Below, one piece after another: positions 1 to 5,980 of a DNA stretch of 11,356 bases. Origin of the DNA: Kiritimatiellia bacterium. Its GTDB lineage: Bacteria; Verrucomicrobiota; Kiritimatiellia; RFP12; UBA1067. The stretch's first letter is position 1, and each line of letters starts with the position of its first letter. The stretch lies in NCBI GenBank assembly GCA_017999015.1, contig JAGOBZ010000066.1:1-11356 (forward strand), given 5' to 3'. The translations under genes and the position numbers were made by a program. The notes below the pieces were generated by a model. It had not been told where the DNA came from, ran no database searches, and saw only the letters and a list, made by a program, of their open reading frames with translations.

Positions 1-61
1 GTTCGCGGATAGGTTTGAAACACGTGGTTGTCATACGATCGGTTTTACGTGGCGATGGCAG

Positions 62-101
62 GGGCAAGCGTCTGCTTGCCCGGACGAGCCGGCGCTCGTC
101 C
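62..101. repeat. Two abutting perfect hairpins downstream of the TonB receptor gene
   Basis: Two 20-base hairpins lie end to end. Hairpin 1 (62-81) pairs GGGCAAGC with GCTTGCCC around the loop GTCT. Hairpin 2 (82-101) pairs GGACGAGC with GCTCGTCC around the loop CGGC. Each has an 8-bp perfect stem and a 4-base loop. They start 15 bases past the receptor stop codon, so they could protect or end that transcript, but no T-tract follows on either strand, so a classical intrinsic terminator is not supported. The regular tandem design resembles REP-like intergenic elements. The structure is seen directly; its role is inference. Confidence 0.6.
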
Positions 102-115
102 CGCCCGCCTTGCGG

Positions 116-2143
116 TTAGAAGGTGAATGTGGCACCGACTTTCCAGAAACGTCCTCGTCCGGGGTAATAGTAGGCACCGCTGTAGCTGGACCAGCCGGCG
201 TAATCGCAATAGTCGCGGCCGAACAGGTTGTCGACGCCCAGCGTCACGCGCAGACCTTCGATGAAGGTGGGCTCATAGCGCAGACCGCAATCGACCAGCG
301 TGTAGGCCTTGAGCGGTTCCGCGCCGTTGTTGAAGTCGCTGCCGAGGTACTGGCGCGTGACATGGCGCAGCCCGCCCATGAGTGCGAGCGTGTGCAGCAG
401 GTAATAGTCGCCGTTGACGCCGAGGGTTTGCGTCGGCACGAGTGGCATGCGGTTGTCGTCATACGGGCCGCCGGTGAACTCGGAGCGCACAGCGCCGTAG
501 GCGAGCGCGAAGGATCCGACCCGCGCGCGCGACCAGCGCAGTGCGGCGTCGAGGCCGATGCGGCGCGTGTCGCCCGGCGAGTTGCGGTTCTGGTAGACAG
601 CGGGATCGTAATAGATCTCGTCTTCCAGCGTCATGTGGTAGAGCGACAGCGCAGCCAGCCATTCGCTGGCGATGCGCGCCTCTGTGCCGATCTCGAGGTT
701 GAGGCCGGTTTCCGGGGCGAGCGCGAGATTTGGCGTACCTGCGCCCGCGAAAATTTCATCGATGAAAGGCGCATGGTAAAAGCGTCCGGCTTTCGCGTAG
801 ACTTTGGCGTTTTCGCCGGGACGGTAGAGCAAAGCGGCTTCTAAGGCCGATTCGCGTGTGCTGAAGGATGAGGCCGAAGCGGTGTTGCGGACGCGGTTGT
901 CAAACCACTCGGTCCGCCCGCCGAGCGTCAGTGAGAGGTCGTCGGTGAAAAAGAATTCATCCTGCGCGTAACCGGCGAGGCTGGCGCGGTCGTACTCCCA
1001 GTCCAGCAGCGAGGTGTAGAAGGGCGAAAGGTAATCGGATGAGAAAGCGGTCGTGTCATATCTGATGTCGGTGCCGAGCGTGAGGACCGACCGATGGCCG
1101 GCGATGCGTGAGTCGAGCGTGTAATGCGGCAGCACCGCGAATGAATCGATCTCGCTGCCGTAGAGGGCTAGGCTGGAGGGGCTGAGCCAGCGGCTGTCGG
1201 TCTCGCGGCGGCTGGTCGTGACGGTGAGGTCGAAGGTGCCGTCCGCGCCGGCGGTCGTGCGGCCGCCCAGGCATAGGCCGAAACTTTCCAGTTCGCTCCG
1301 GTCGCGCGGGGTGGCGCTGCTGCGCGGCGCATTGAGGTAGCGCGTGCGGGAAAGGGAACCGGGCAGGCCGTAGTCGGCATCGTGATAAAACGCGGAGAGC
1401 GACAGGAAGCGGTCTTCGCCGAACTCTTTGCGCAACGCGGCGTTCAGTTCGTAGGTTTCATAATCGCTGTTGTCTCGGTAGCCGCCGGACTTCTCCCAGT
1501 CGGCGCTGGCGCGGTAGGCGACGCCGTCCTCGCCGAAGGCGCCGGTGGTGTTGGCGAAGGCCGAATAGGTGTCGTAGGCGCCGGCCGAGGCGCCGAGCGT
1601 GGTCTGCGGTTCGGCGGTCGCGTCATCCGTGATGATGTTGACCACGCCGGCCGATGCGAAATCGCCGTGCAGCACGGTTTGCGGGCCGCGTACGATTTCG
1701 ATGCGCGAGATCGAGGCGACCGGAATGCGCAGCAGGCTGGGCGAGGACATGTCGGGGTTGTTGAGACGCTCGCCATTGACGAGGATCAGGACGCGGCCGA
1801 AAGAGTTGTCGCCGAATCCGCGCAGCGAGAGTTGGGTGAGTGTCGGGTTGCTGTTGACCGAACGCAGGAAAAGTCCGCCGCGCTTTTCTAACACGTCGGC
1901 AGTCGACGAACAGCCGGAGTCAGCGATTTCCCGCGCGGTGATAACCTGTACGGACGCGGGCATCTGCAACGGGGTTTTGCCGGTCCGGCTGGCCTGCACG
2001 ATGATCGGGGGGATGGCGTTGGAGTCGGGCGATGCCGTTGGCGAGATTTCCGGAGGTTGTGCGGTCTGGCTGAAAGAAGTCAGGCGGATTGCGGCCAGGC
2101 ACGCCGCGAAGGTGGCGGCGGTGAAGCGGAGAGACGGCGTCAT
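116..2143 (-). CDS. TonB-dependent outer-membrane receptor, probable BtuB-like corrinoid receptor
   Basis: This predicted 675-residue outer-membrane receptor would import its ligand using TonB-ExbBD energy. A signal peptide occupies about residues 1-28. A likely TonB box (IPPIIVQAS, about 44-52) follows. The plug domain spans about 55-175 and carries the motifs LSLRGFGDNSFGRVLILVNG and IEIVRGPQTVLHG. The rest is a beta barrel with the family motif LALAPETGLNLEIG, ending in VGATFTF with the terminal Phe typical of outer-membrane barrels. The ATG at 2141-2143 is chosen because AGAGGA (2152-2157) sits 8 bases upstream and a signal peptide begins there. The frame stays open to 2446, but that part runs through the riboswitch and is Arg/Ser-rich, unlike protein. 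A cobalamin riboswitch in the leader is the main evidence that the ligand is cobalamin or a related corrinoid; the barrel alone would not show this. No BtuCDF genes are in the window. Confidence 0.9.
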   Translation of the reverse strand: MTPSLRFTAATFAACLAAIRLTSFSQTAQPPEISPTASPDSNAIPPIIVQASRTGKTPLQMPASVQVITAREIADSGCSSTADVLEKRGGLFLRSVNSNPTLTQLSLRGFGDNSFGRVLILVNGERLNNPDMSSPSLLRIPVASISRIEIVRGPQTVLHGDFASAGVVNIITDDATAEPQTTLGASAGAYDTYSAFANTTGAFGEDGVAYRASADWEKSGGYRDNSDYETYELNAALRKEFGEDRFLSLSAFYHDADYGLPGSLSRTRYLNAPRSSATPRDRSELESFGLCLGGRTTAGADGTFDLTVTTSRRETDSRWLSPSSLALYGSEIDSFAVLPHYTLDSRIAGHRSVLTLGTDIRYDTTAFSSDYLSPFYTSLLDWEYDRASLAGYAQDEFFFTDDLSLTLGGRTEWFDNRVRNTASASSFSTRESALEAALLYRPGENAKVYAKAGRFYHAPFIDEIFAGAGTPNLALAPETGLNLEIGTEARIASEWLAALSLYHMTLEDEIYYDPAVYQNRNSPGDTRRIGLDAALRWSRARVGSFALAYGAVRSEFTGGPYDDNRMPLVPTQTLGVNGDYYLLHTLALMGGLRHVTRQYLGSDFNNGAEPLKAYTLVDCGLRYEPTFIEGLRVTLGVDNLFGRDYCDYAGWSSYSGAYYYPGRGRFWKVGATFTF

Positions 2144-2157
2144 GATACGTATCCTCT
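2144..2157 (-). promoter_or_regulatory. Ribosome binding site of the TonB receptor, overlapping a 10-bp palindrome
   Basis: On the minus strand AGAGGA lies 8 bases before the ATG. The ten bases directly before the ATG form the perfect palindrome GATACGTATC (2144-2153), which overlaps the Shine-Dalgarno bases. The site decides the start codon. It is also the natural target for translational control by the upstream riboswitch; that control is inference. Confidence 0.6.
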
Positions 2158-2274
2158 TGCGCGAAGGTTGTGGCAGGTCCAACGCGCGCGAGGCCGCGAG
2201 GCGAGAGCGGAAGCGGGTCCGGAAACGGCCGGACGACGGACTTCGGCTCCTCATGCGCGAAGGAGTGCCGCAGC

Positions 2275-2416
2275 TTGCATCCGGTCCGTCTTCTGGCTTA
2301 CGGCTTGACCTCGCCCCCGCCTTCTCTCCCGGAGGGAAATGGCGTGTGGGGGCTTGTAGCCGATTACAGCGGCGCGACCGCGCCCGATTTTCACGGGCTT
2401 CCGATAACCGGTGCAA
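2275..2416 (-). ncRNA. Cobalamin (B12) riboswitch aptamer
   Basis: Read on the minus strand, this leader has the conserved pieces of the cobalamin riboswitch in the right order. A GAAGCCCGTGAAAATCGGGC hairpin segment (about 2383-2402) is followed by GCGCCGCTGTAA, matching the GCCACTG core with one A-to-G change. The B12-box-like segment TAAGCCAGAAGACGGACC (2283-2300) comes near the 3' end. The two ends close as a P1 helix: TTGCACCGGT (2407-2416) pairs with ACCGGATGCAA (2275-2285) over ten pairs with one bulged A. The predicted transcription start lies only about 5 bases upstream. About 130 bases of expression platform separate the aptamer from the TonB receptor start. No hairpin plus T-tract is seen there, so translational control is more likely than termination. 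Confidence 0.9.
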
Positions 2417-2427
2417 AATGTGGCGGG

Positions 2428-2456
2428 AGGATAGAGCAACGGACACGGCCTGTCAA
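2428..2456 (-). promoter_or_regulatory. Sigma70-like promoter of the riboswitch and TonB receptor gene
   Basis: On the minus strand a perfect -35 box TTGACA (2451-2456) is followed, after exactly 17 bases, by the -10 box TATCCT (2428-2433). The expected start is near 2421, so the transcript would begin almost directly with the P1 helix of the cobalamin riboswitch. The match between promoter position and aptamer edge supports both calls. Confidence 0.75.
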
Positions 2457-2537
2457 TGCCGTAATCGGTTCTTTGGCGCGGTCCCGCGATTGCATCTGGA
2501 CAGGCCAGAGCGAATGGTCTAACGTATCCAGCAGTAT

Positions 2538-2543
2538 AAGGAG
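2538..2543 (+). promoter_or_regulatory. Ribosome binding site deciding the start of the GHL10-type gene
   Basis: AAGGAG ends 8 bases before the ATG at 2552, an ideal spacing. The alternative in-frame TTG at 2546 is only 2 bases from this site, so the ATG is preferred. I do not see a convincing -35/-10 pair for this gene in the roughly 100 bases upstream. Confidence 0.7.
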
Positions 2544-2551
2544 CTTTGCTT

Positions 2552-4990
2552 ATGAGACGACTGGAGATGCTGGGGGGAGTGGTTGTTGCATGCATGCTGG
2601 CTGGTGCACGGGCACAGGATTTGCCCCGTCCGCCGGCGGCGGAGCGTGTGTTTCCGGAGTGGCAAGCGATGCGTGGCGATGCCGCGGAGGTGCGGAAGCT
2701 GACGGAGCCGATGAAGGGCACGCCGCCTGCGGTATGGGACGCCGCGGGATATGTCCGGCTGCCGGTCAACTTTAAGGGAACGCGCCATGAAAGGGTCAGT
2801 TGGGACATCAGGGCCAAAGTGGATTTGCGCGGCAGCCGCGGCATCCAGTTCGATTTCTATTGTCGTGAATTGGAGCCGTTCACCTCGTTCAGTCTTTATT
2901 TCCGCAGCGGCGGCGGTTGGTATCACGCCTCATTTTGTCCGGACCTTGCCGGTGCATGGCAGCGGATTGTGATCGATAAGGCGGATACGCGTATTGAAGG
3001 TTCGTGTGCGGGATGGGGGGCGGTCGACGCGATCCGCCTTTCAGGCTGGCGTGGGCGTGATCAGGACACGCTGTGCGCGATCGCGAATCTCGGCTTTGCC
3101 GGAGGGCCGCCGCAAGTGCTGGTGGTGCGGGCCGATTCGAATGTCTCCGGCAGCGGCGGCGAGGGGAAAGCTTTCGGTCAGTATGCCGCAACGGTGTCCA
3201 GGACCTTTGACCGTTTGGGCATCGATTCGGTGCAGGTGGCCGACTCCGATCTTGCGCCGGAGCTGTTCGCGGGAATCAAACTGGTGGTGCTGCCCTATAA
3301 TCCGCGTGTGTCTGCGGCGGCGGCGGAGCAGCTCCGGACCTATGTGGGCGGAGGGGGCAAGCTGTTGGCTTGCTATTCGCTGCCCGCGGAGATCGGTAAG
3401 CTGCTGGGGTTGCGCGTGACAGGCAGCGTGGTGGCCGAACCGGCCTCTTTCGCGGGGTTCGCGCGCACCGCGCAGGGAATGCCGGAACAACCCGACTTTG
3501 CGCCGCAGGCGTCGTGGCGCACCACGCTGGCCGCTCCGCTGGAGGGACAATCGGCACGCGTGTCGGCGGTCTGGCGTGACGGCCAAGGGCGCGACACGCC
3601 GCATCCGGCGCTGACGGTGACTTCGGCAGGCGCCTTCCTGGGCCATGTGTGGTTCGGCGACGGGGGGGAGGCTGCGCTGGCGTTGATGCGCGCACTGGCC
3701 GGAGAACTGGTGCCGGACATTTGGCGGAAATTGGCGGAACGGGCGTTGGCGCAGATCGGCGTCATCGGCGGGGCATCGGATTTCGCGGCCTTACGTGCCG
3801 CGATCGAAGGGGGACAACCCTCGCAGTCCGCGCGTGAGGCCTTGGCTCAGGCCGATGCGGCGCGGCGCGAGGCGACTGCACATTTTACAGCGGATAAGTG
3901 GCATGAGAGTCTGGCGGCCAGCGGACAGGCGGCCCAGGCCGCGCGGCGTGCCTGGTTCCTGACGCGTAAGCCGCGTGCGGGCGAACACCGCGCTTTCTGG
4001 TGCCACAGTGCGTTCGGGCTTCGCGGTCAGAACTGGGACGACTCCATCCGCTTTCTGAAAGAGAACGGCTTCAACGTGATCCTGCCCAATATGCTGTGGG
4101 GCGGGACGGCTTACTATCCGTCGAAGGTGCTGCCGGCTTACGGGGAGTTGGCGGAACGCGGCGACCAGATTGAGCAGTGTCTAACGGCATGCCGCAAATA
4201 CGGCGTGGCGTGCCATGTGTGGAAGGTCAATTGGAACATGTCGAGCCATGCGCCGAAAGAGTTTGTTGAACGCATGGTGCGCGAAGGCCGCGTGCAGAAA
4301 CTTTTCAGCGGCGAGGTCAAGGAGAGCTGGCTGTGTCCCTCTCATCCTGACAATCAAGAGCTGGAGGTTGCCTCGATGCTGGAAATCGTCCGCGTGTACA
4401 AAGTGGACGGAGTCCATTTCGACTACATCCGCTATCCGGACGGCAACGCCTGTTTCTGCGACGGATGCCGCGCCCGCTTTGAAGCCAAACTCGGCCGGCC
4501 GGTGGCGCAATGGCCGCAGGATACGCGTCAGAACGAGGAGGTCAGGGCGGCCTGGCTCGCGTTCAGGCGAGCCAACATCGATACGGTGGTGAGACGTGTC
4601 TCGCATGAGGCCCACGCGATACGTCCGTCCGTGCAGGTCTCTGCGGCGGTGTTCCGTAACTGGCCGATGGACCGCGACAGCATCGGTCAGGACTGGGGCA
4701 TGTGGTGCGAGCAGGGGTGGCTGGATTTCGTCTGCCCGATGGATTACGTCGATTCGAACGCCTCCTTCCGCAACATCGTGAGCCTGCAAAAAGCTTTCGC
4801 GGCCAAGGTGCCCCTTTACCCGGGAATCGGTCTTTCCTGTTGGAAAGATCCGCACGACGCGGCGAAACTCGCCGAGCAGATCGCGATCACGCGCGAATTG
4901 GGACTGTCCGGGTTTACGGTTTTTAATTACGACGCGAACGCGGAGGCGGTCCTGCCCTGGATGCGGCTCGGCGTTACGGCCGACCGGTAG
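2552..4990 (+). CDS. Secreted multi-domain GHL10-type putative glycosidase
   Basis: The product has 812 residues. A Sec-type signal sequence ends near ARA-QD (about residue 21). A VVAC sequence at 11-14 weakly resembles a lipobox but is very close to the N-terminus. Residues about 75-185 look like a beta-sandwich, possibly carbohydrate-binding (VSWDIRAKV, RGIQFDFYCRELE). Residues about 187-390 contain a Rossmann-like segment (QVLVVRADSNVSG, IKLVVLPYNPRVS, GGKLLACYS) similar to glutamine-amidotransferase-like domains in glycosidases. An Ala-rich helical linker follows. Residues about 476-805 match the GHL10 (DUF187-like) barrel: FLKENGFNVILPN, the hallmark DGVHFDYIRYP (619-629), WLDFVCPMDYVDSN and YPGIGLSCW. 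A CFCDGC cluster (Cys634, 636, 639) follows the hallmark. Substrate cannot be read from the sequence. The gene is divergent from the corrinoid receptor and has no same-strand partner. Confidence 0.85.
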   Translation: MRRLEMLGGVVVACMLAGARAQDLPRPPAAERVFPEWQAMRGDAAEVRKLTEPMKGTPPAVWDAAGYVRLPVNFKGTRHERVSWDIRAKVDLRGSRGIQFDFYCRELEPFTSFSLYFRSGGGWYHASFCPDLAGAWQRIVIDKADTRIEGSCAGWGAVDAIRLSGWRGRDQDTLCAIANLGFAGGPPQVLVVRADSNVSGSGGEGKAFGQYAATVSRTFDRLGIDSVQVADSDLAPELFAGIKLVVLPYNPRVSAAAAEQLRTYVGGGGKLLACYSLPAEIGKLLGLRVTGSVVAEPASFAGFARTAQGMPEQPDFAPQASWRTTLAAPLEGQSARVSAVWRDGQGRDTPHPALTVTSAGAFLGHVWFGDGGEAALALMRALAGELVPDIWRKLAERALAQIGVIGGASDFAALRAAIEGGQPSQSAREALAQADAARREATAHFTADKWHESLAASGQAAQAARRAWFLTRKPRAGEHRAFWCHSAFGLRGQNWDDSIRFLKENGFNVILPNMLWGGTAYYPSKVLPAYGELAERGDQIEQCLTACRKYGVACHVWKVNWNMSSHAPKEFVERMVREGRVQKLFSGEVKESWLCPSHPDNQELEVASMLEIVRVYKVDGVHFDYIRYPDGNACFCDGCRARFEAKLGRPVAQWPQDTRQNEEVRAAWLAFRRANIDTVVRRVSHEAHAIRPSVQVSAAVFRNWPMDRDSIGQDWGMWCEQGWLDFVCPMDYVDSNASFRNIVSLQKAFAAKVPLYPGIGLSCWKDPHDAAKLAEQIAITRELGLSGFTVFNYDANAEAVLPWMRLGVTADR

Positions 4991-5013
4991 TCTGCAAAAA
5001 CAGTAGACGAGTG

Positions 5014-5100
5014 TTTTTTCCAGACAGGATTACAGGATTAACCTGATTGGAGCAAAGCGGCTCCATCACGTGAATGATGTAATCCTGTCCGGAATTTTTT
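5014..5100 (+). terminator. Nested palindromic element ending the GHL10-type gene, with terminator-like T-tract
   Basis: GACAGGATTACA (5023-5034) is the exact reverse complement of TGTAATCCTGTC (5078-5089). Four more outer pairs (5018-5021 with 5091-5094) follow after one A/C mismatch. Inside, TGAT+GGAGC (5044-5053, one bulged T) pairs with GCTCCATCA (5060-5068). TTTTTT at 5095-5100 gives it a terminator-like end for the plus-strand gene, although the arms are far apart. Another TTTTTT (5014-5019) lies on the left side. The left arm contains degenerate direct copies of ACAGGATTA. The T-tract reaches into the stop codon of the convergent PIN gene. The element could be a terminator, a dispersed palindromic repeat, or both. 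Confidence 0.6.
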
Positions 5101-5593
5101 AGCTGCAAGGCGTACTGGGCGCGGCATCCGTAGGCTCTGGCGCGGCATCTTTCGCCTCCGGCGCGGTTTTCGGCGGCGCGTTCAGCGCGTCCCCGAAGCC
5201 CATGCTTTCGGCCGCCCGCAGCAGCTCGTCGTCCGCCGTAGCCACGAGGCAGGTGATGTTGTGCGCGGCCTTGAGCTCAAGCAGGGTCGCGAGGTGGATG
5301 GCCTGCATCGCGCCGACAGCCGTGGGGAAGGCGTCGGCCGCACGGCGCAGCACGCAGTCGGTGACCGGCACGATCGTGACGCTTTCGCAGACCCGCTCGA
5401 TCCAGGTGCCGAGCCGGGCGCGCTGCTCGTCATCCAGTTTGCCGGAGAGGCGCAGCAGGTTGGCGGTGCGGTAACACTCCGTGCGCATCAAGGCGCTGGC
5501 GTAAGCGGCGTCCCATGCGCCCCAGCCCGGCCAAGGGGACTTGGTCCCGACCAGTTGCCGGATGACGAGGGTCGAATCGAGATAAACGGTCAT
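5099..5593 (-). CDS. vapC: PIN-domain protein, VapC-like toxin
   Basis: This 164-residue protein is a predicted metal-dependent RNase of the PIN family and the likely toxin of a type II pair. Conserved parts are YLDSTLVIRQLV with Asp6, MRTECYR with Glu39, AIHLATLLEL (98-107), and VATADDELLRAA with Asp121/Asp122. The position that is normally Asp in the DAxHLA motif is Gln97 here (codon CAG), so one usual metal ligand is missing. Residues after about 140 form a Pro/Ala/Glu tail of 7-residue units (TAPEAKD, AAPEPTD) beyond the usual PIN core. The ATG overlaps the antitoxin stop by four bases (ATGA), which implies translational coupling; AGGA lies about 12 bases upstream. The 3' end is convergent with the GHL10-type gene. 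The family call is firm; RNase activity is less certain because of Gln97. Confidence 0.85.
   Translation of the reverse strand: MTVYLDSTLVIRQLVGTKSPWPGWGAWDAAYASALMRTECYRTANLLRLSGKLDDEQRARLGTWIERVCESVTIVPVTDCVLRRAADAFPTAVGAMQAIHLATLLELKAAHNITCLVATADDELLRAAESMGFGDALNAPPKTAPEAKDAAPEPTDAAPSTPCS
5118..5180. repeat. Three degenerate 21-bp units in the 3' end of the PIN gene
   Basis: Plus-strand units start at 5118, 5139 and 5160. Each begins GGCGCGG, and the first two share GGCGCGGCATC. Because the unit is 21 bases, it encodes a 7-residue protein repeat in the toxin C-terminal tail without breaking the frame. Such a tail can grow by slippage or unequal exchange; that origin is inference. Confidence 0.55.
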
Positions 5594-5841
5594 CTTTTTT
5601 TTCTTTCCTGAATGAGTTGTTTGACGGGGTCGGTGTCGAGACCGAAACCACCGATCTCCTTGAGTTCCGAAGCCGAACGGGCAGGGGGCACGAGCGGAAG
5701 CCTGCCGGCCTCGCCATCATCAGCCAGAAGGCGCGCGATCACGCGCTTATGACTGGTGATCAGCACTTCCTTGCCTTGGCGCGCAAGACCCAGGTAGTGG
5801 CTGAGTTTTTGTTTGAGTGTGGCTGTGTTAACCGTTGTCAT
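5590..5841 (-). CDS. vapB: Phd/YefM-type antitoxin, VapB-like
   Basis: This small protein (83 residues from the ATG at 5841, 85 from the ATG at 5847) matches the Phd/YefM antitoxin pattern: MTTVNTATLKQKLSHYLGLA as the N-terminal DNA-binding part, then GKEVLITSHKRVIARLL. The charged C-terminus (LKEIGGFGLDTDPVKQLIQERKKR) would bind and block the toxin. It precedes and overlaps the PIN gene by four bases, the usual antitoxin-toxin order. The inner start is preferred because the promoter -10 box ends at 5848, placing +1 at about 5841, exactly on that ATG. No Shine-Dalgarno sequence is present for either start, so leaderless translation is predicted. The operator in its promoter suggests autorepression by the antitoxin or the complex. 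Confidence 0.8.
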   Translation of the reverse strand: MTTVNTATLKQKLSHYLGLARQGKEVLITSHKRVIARLLADDGEAGRLPLVPPARSASELKEIGGFGLDTDPVKQLIQERKKR

Positions 5842-5847
5842 GTCCAT

Positions 5848-5877
5848 ATAGTAGACACATCGTGTCTATTTTGTCAA
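5848..5877 (-). promoter_or_regulatory. vapBC promoter predicted to give a leaderless mRNA
   Basis: On the minus strand a perfect -35 TTGACA (5872-5877), an 18-base spacer and a -10 TACTAT (5848-5853) are present. Placing the last -10 base at -7 puts +1 at about 5841, the A of the antitoxin ATG. The lack of any purine-rich ribosome site between -10 and the start agrees with this. Confidence 0.7.
5852..5868. promoter_or_regulatory. Palindromic operator in the vapBC promoter spacer
   Basis: TAGACAC and GTGTCTA form a perfect 7-bp inverted repeat around a 3-base centre (17 bp in all). It fills most of the gap between the -35 and -10 boxes, so a bound VapB or VapBC dimer would exclude RNA polymerase. 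Autoregulation through such palindromes is well known for type II toxin-antitoxin operons; binding here is inferred from position. Confidence 0.7.
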
Positions 5878-5900
5878 GTGCAATTCTGGAAAAAAGGCGC

Positions 5901-5925
5901 GTGACATTTTTTTGCGAAATGTCAC
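5901..5925. promoter_or_regulatory. 25-bp inverted repeat in the gap before the carboxyltransferase gene
   Basis: GTGACATTT (5901-5909) and AAATGTCAC (5917-5925) are exact reverse complements around TTTTGCG. The repeat lies 56 bases before the carboxyltransferase start and 24 bases beyond the vapBC -35 box. It could be an operator for the plus-strand operon or a leader hairpin. No strong plus-strand promoter is evident; GTGACA within the repeat and AATAAG (5926-5931) form only a weak pair with a 19-base spacer. Confidence 0.5.
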
Positions 5926-5980
5926 AATAAGAGTTTCTTTTCTTGACCCGCATCAGGAGTCTTTGGAGAACGATCCTCTT

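Noticed and set aside
2144..2446. Upstream extension of the TonB receptor reading frame by 101 codons
   Set aside because: It runs through the cobalamin riboswitch, is Arg/Ser-rich, has no signal peptide at its start, and a better start with a ribosome site and signal peptide exists at 2143.
1599..2522. 307-codon plus-strand open frame
   Set aside because: It lies opposite the receptor gene and riboswitch, has no family motifs, and is typical of antisense open frames in GC-rich DNA.
5912..5980. Upstream TTG start for the carboxyltransferase gene
   Set aside because: It falls inside the 25-bp inverted repeat, has no ribosome site, and adds residues not typical of the family.
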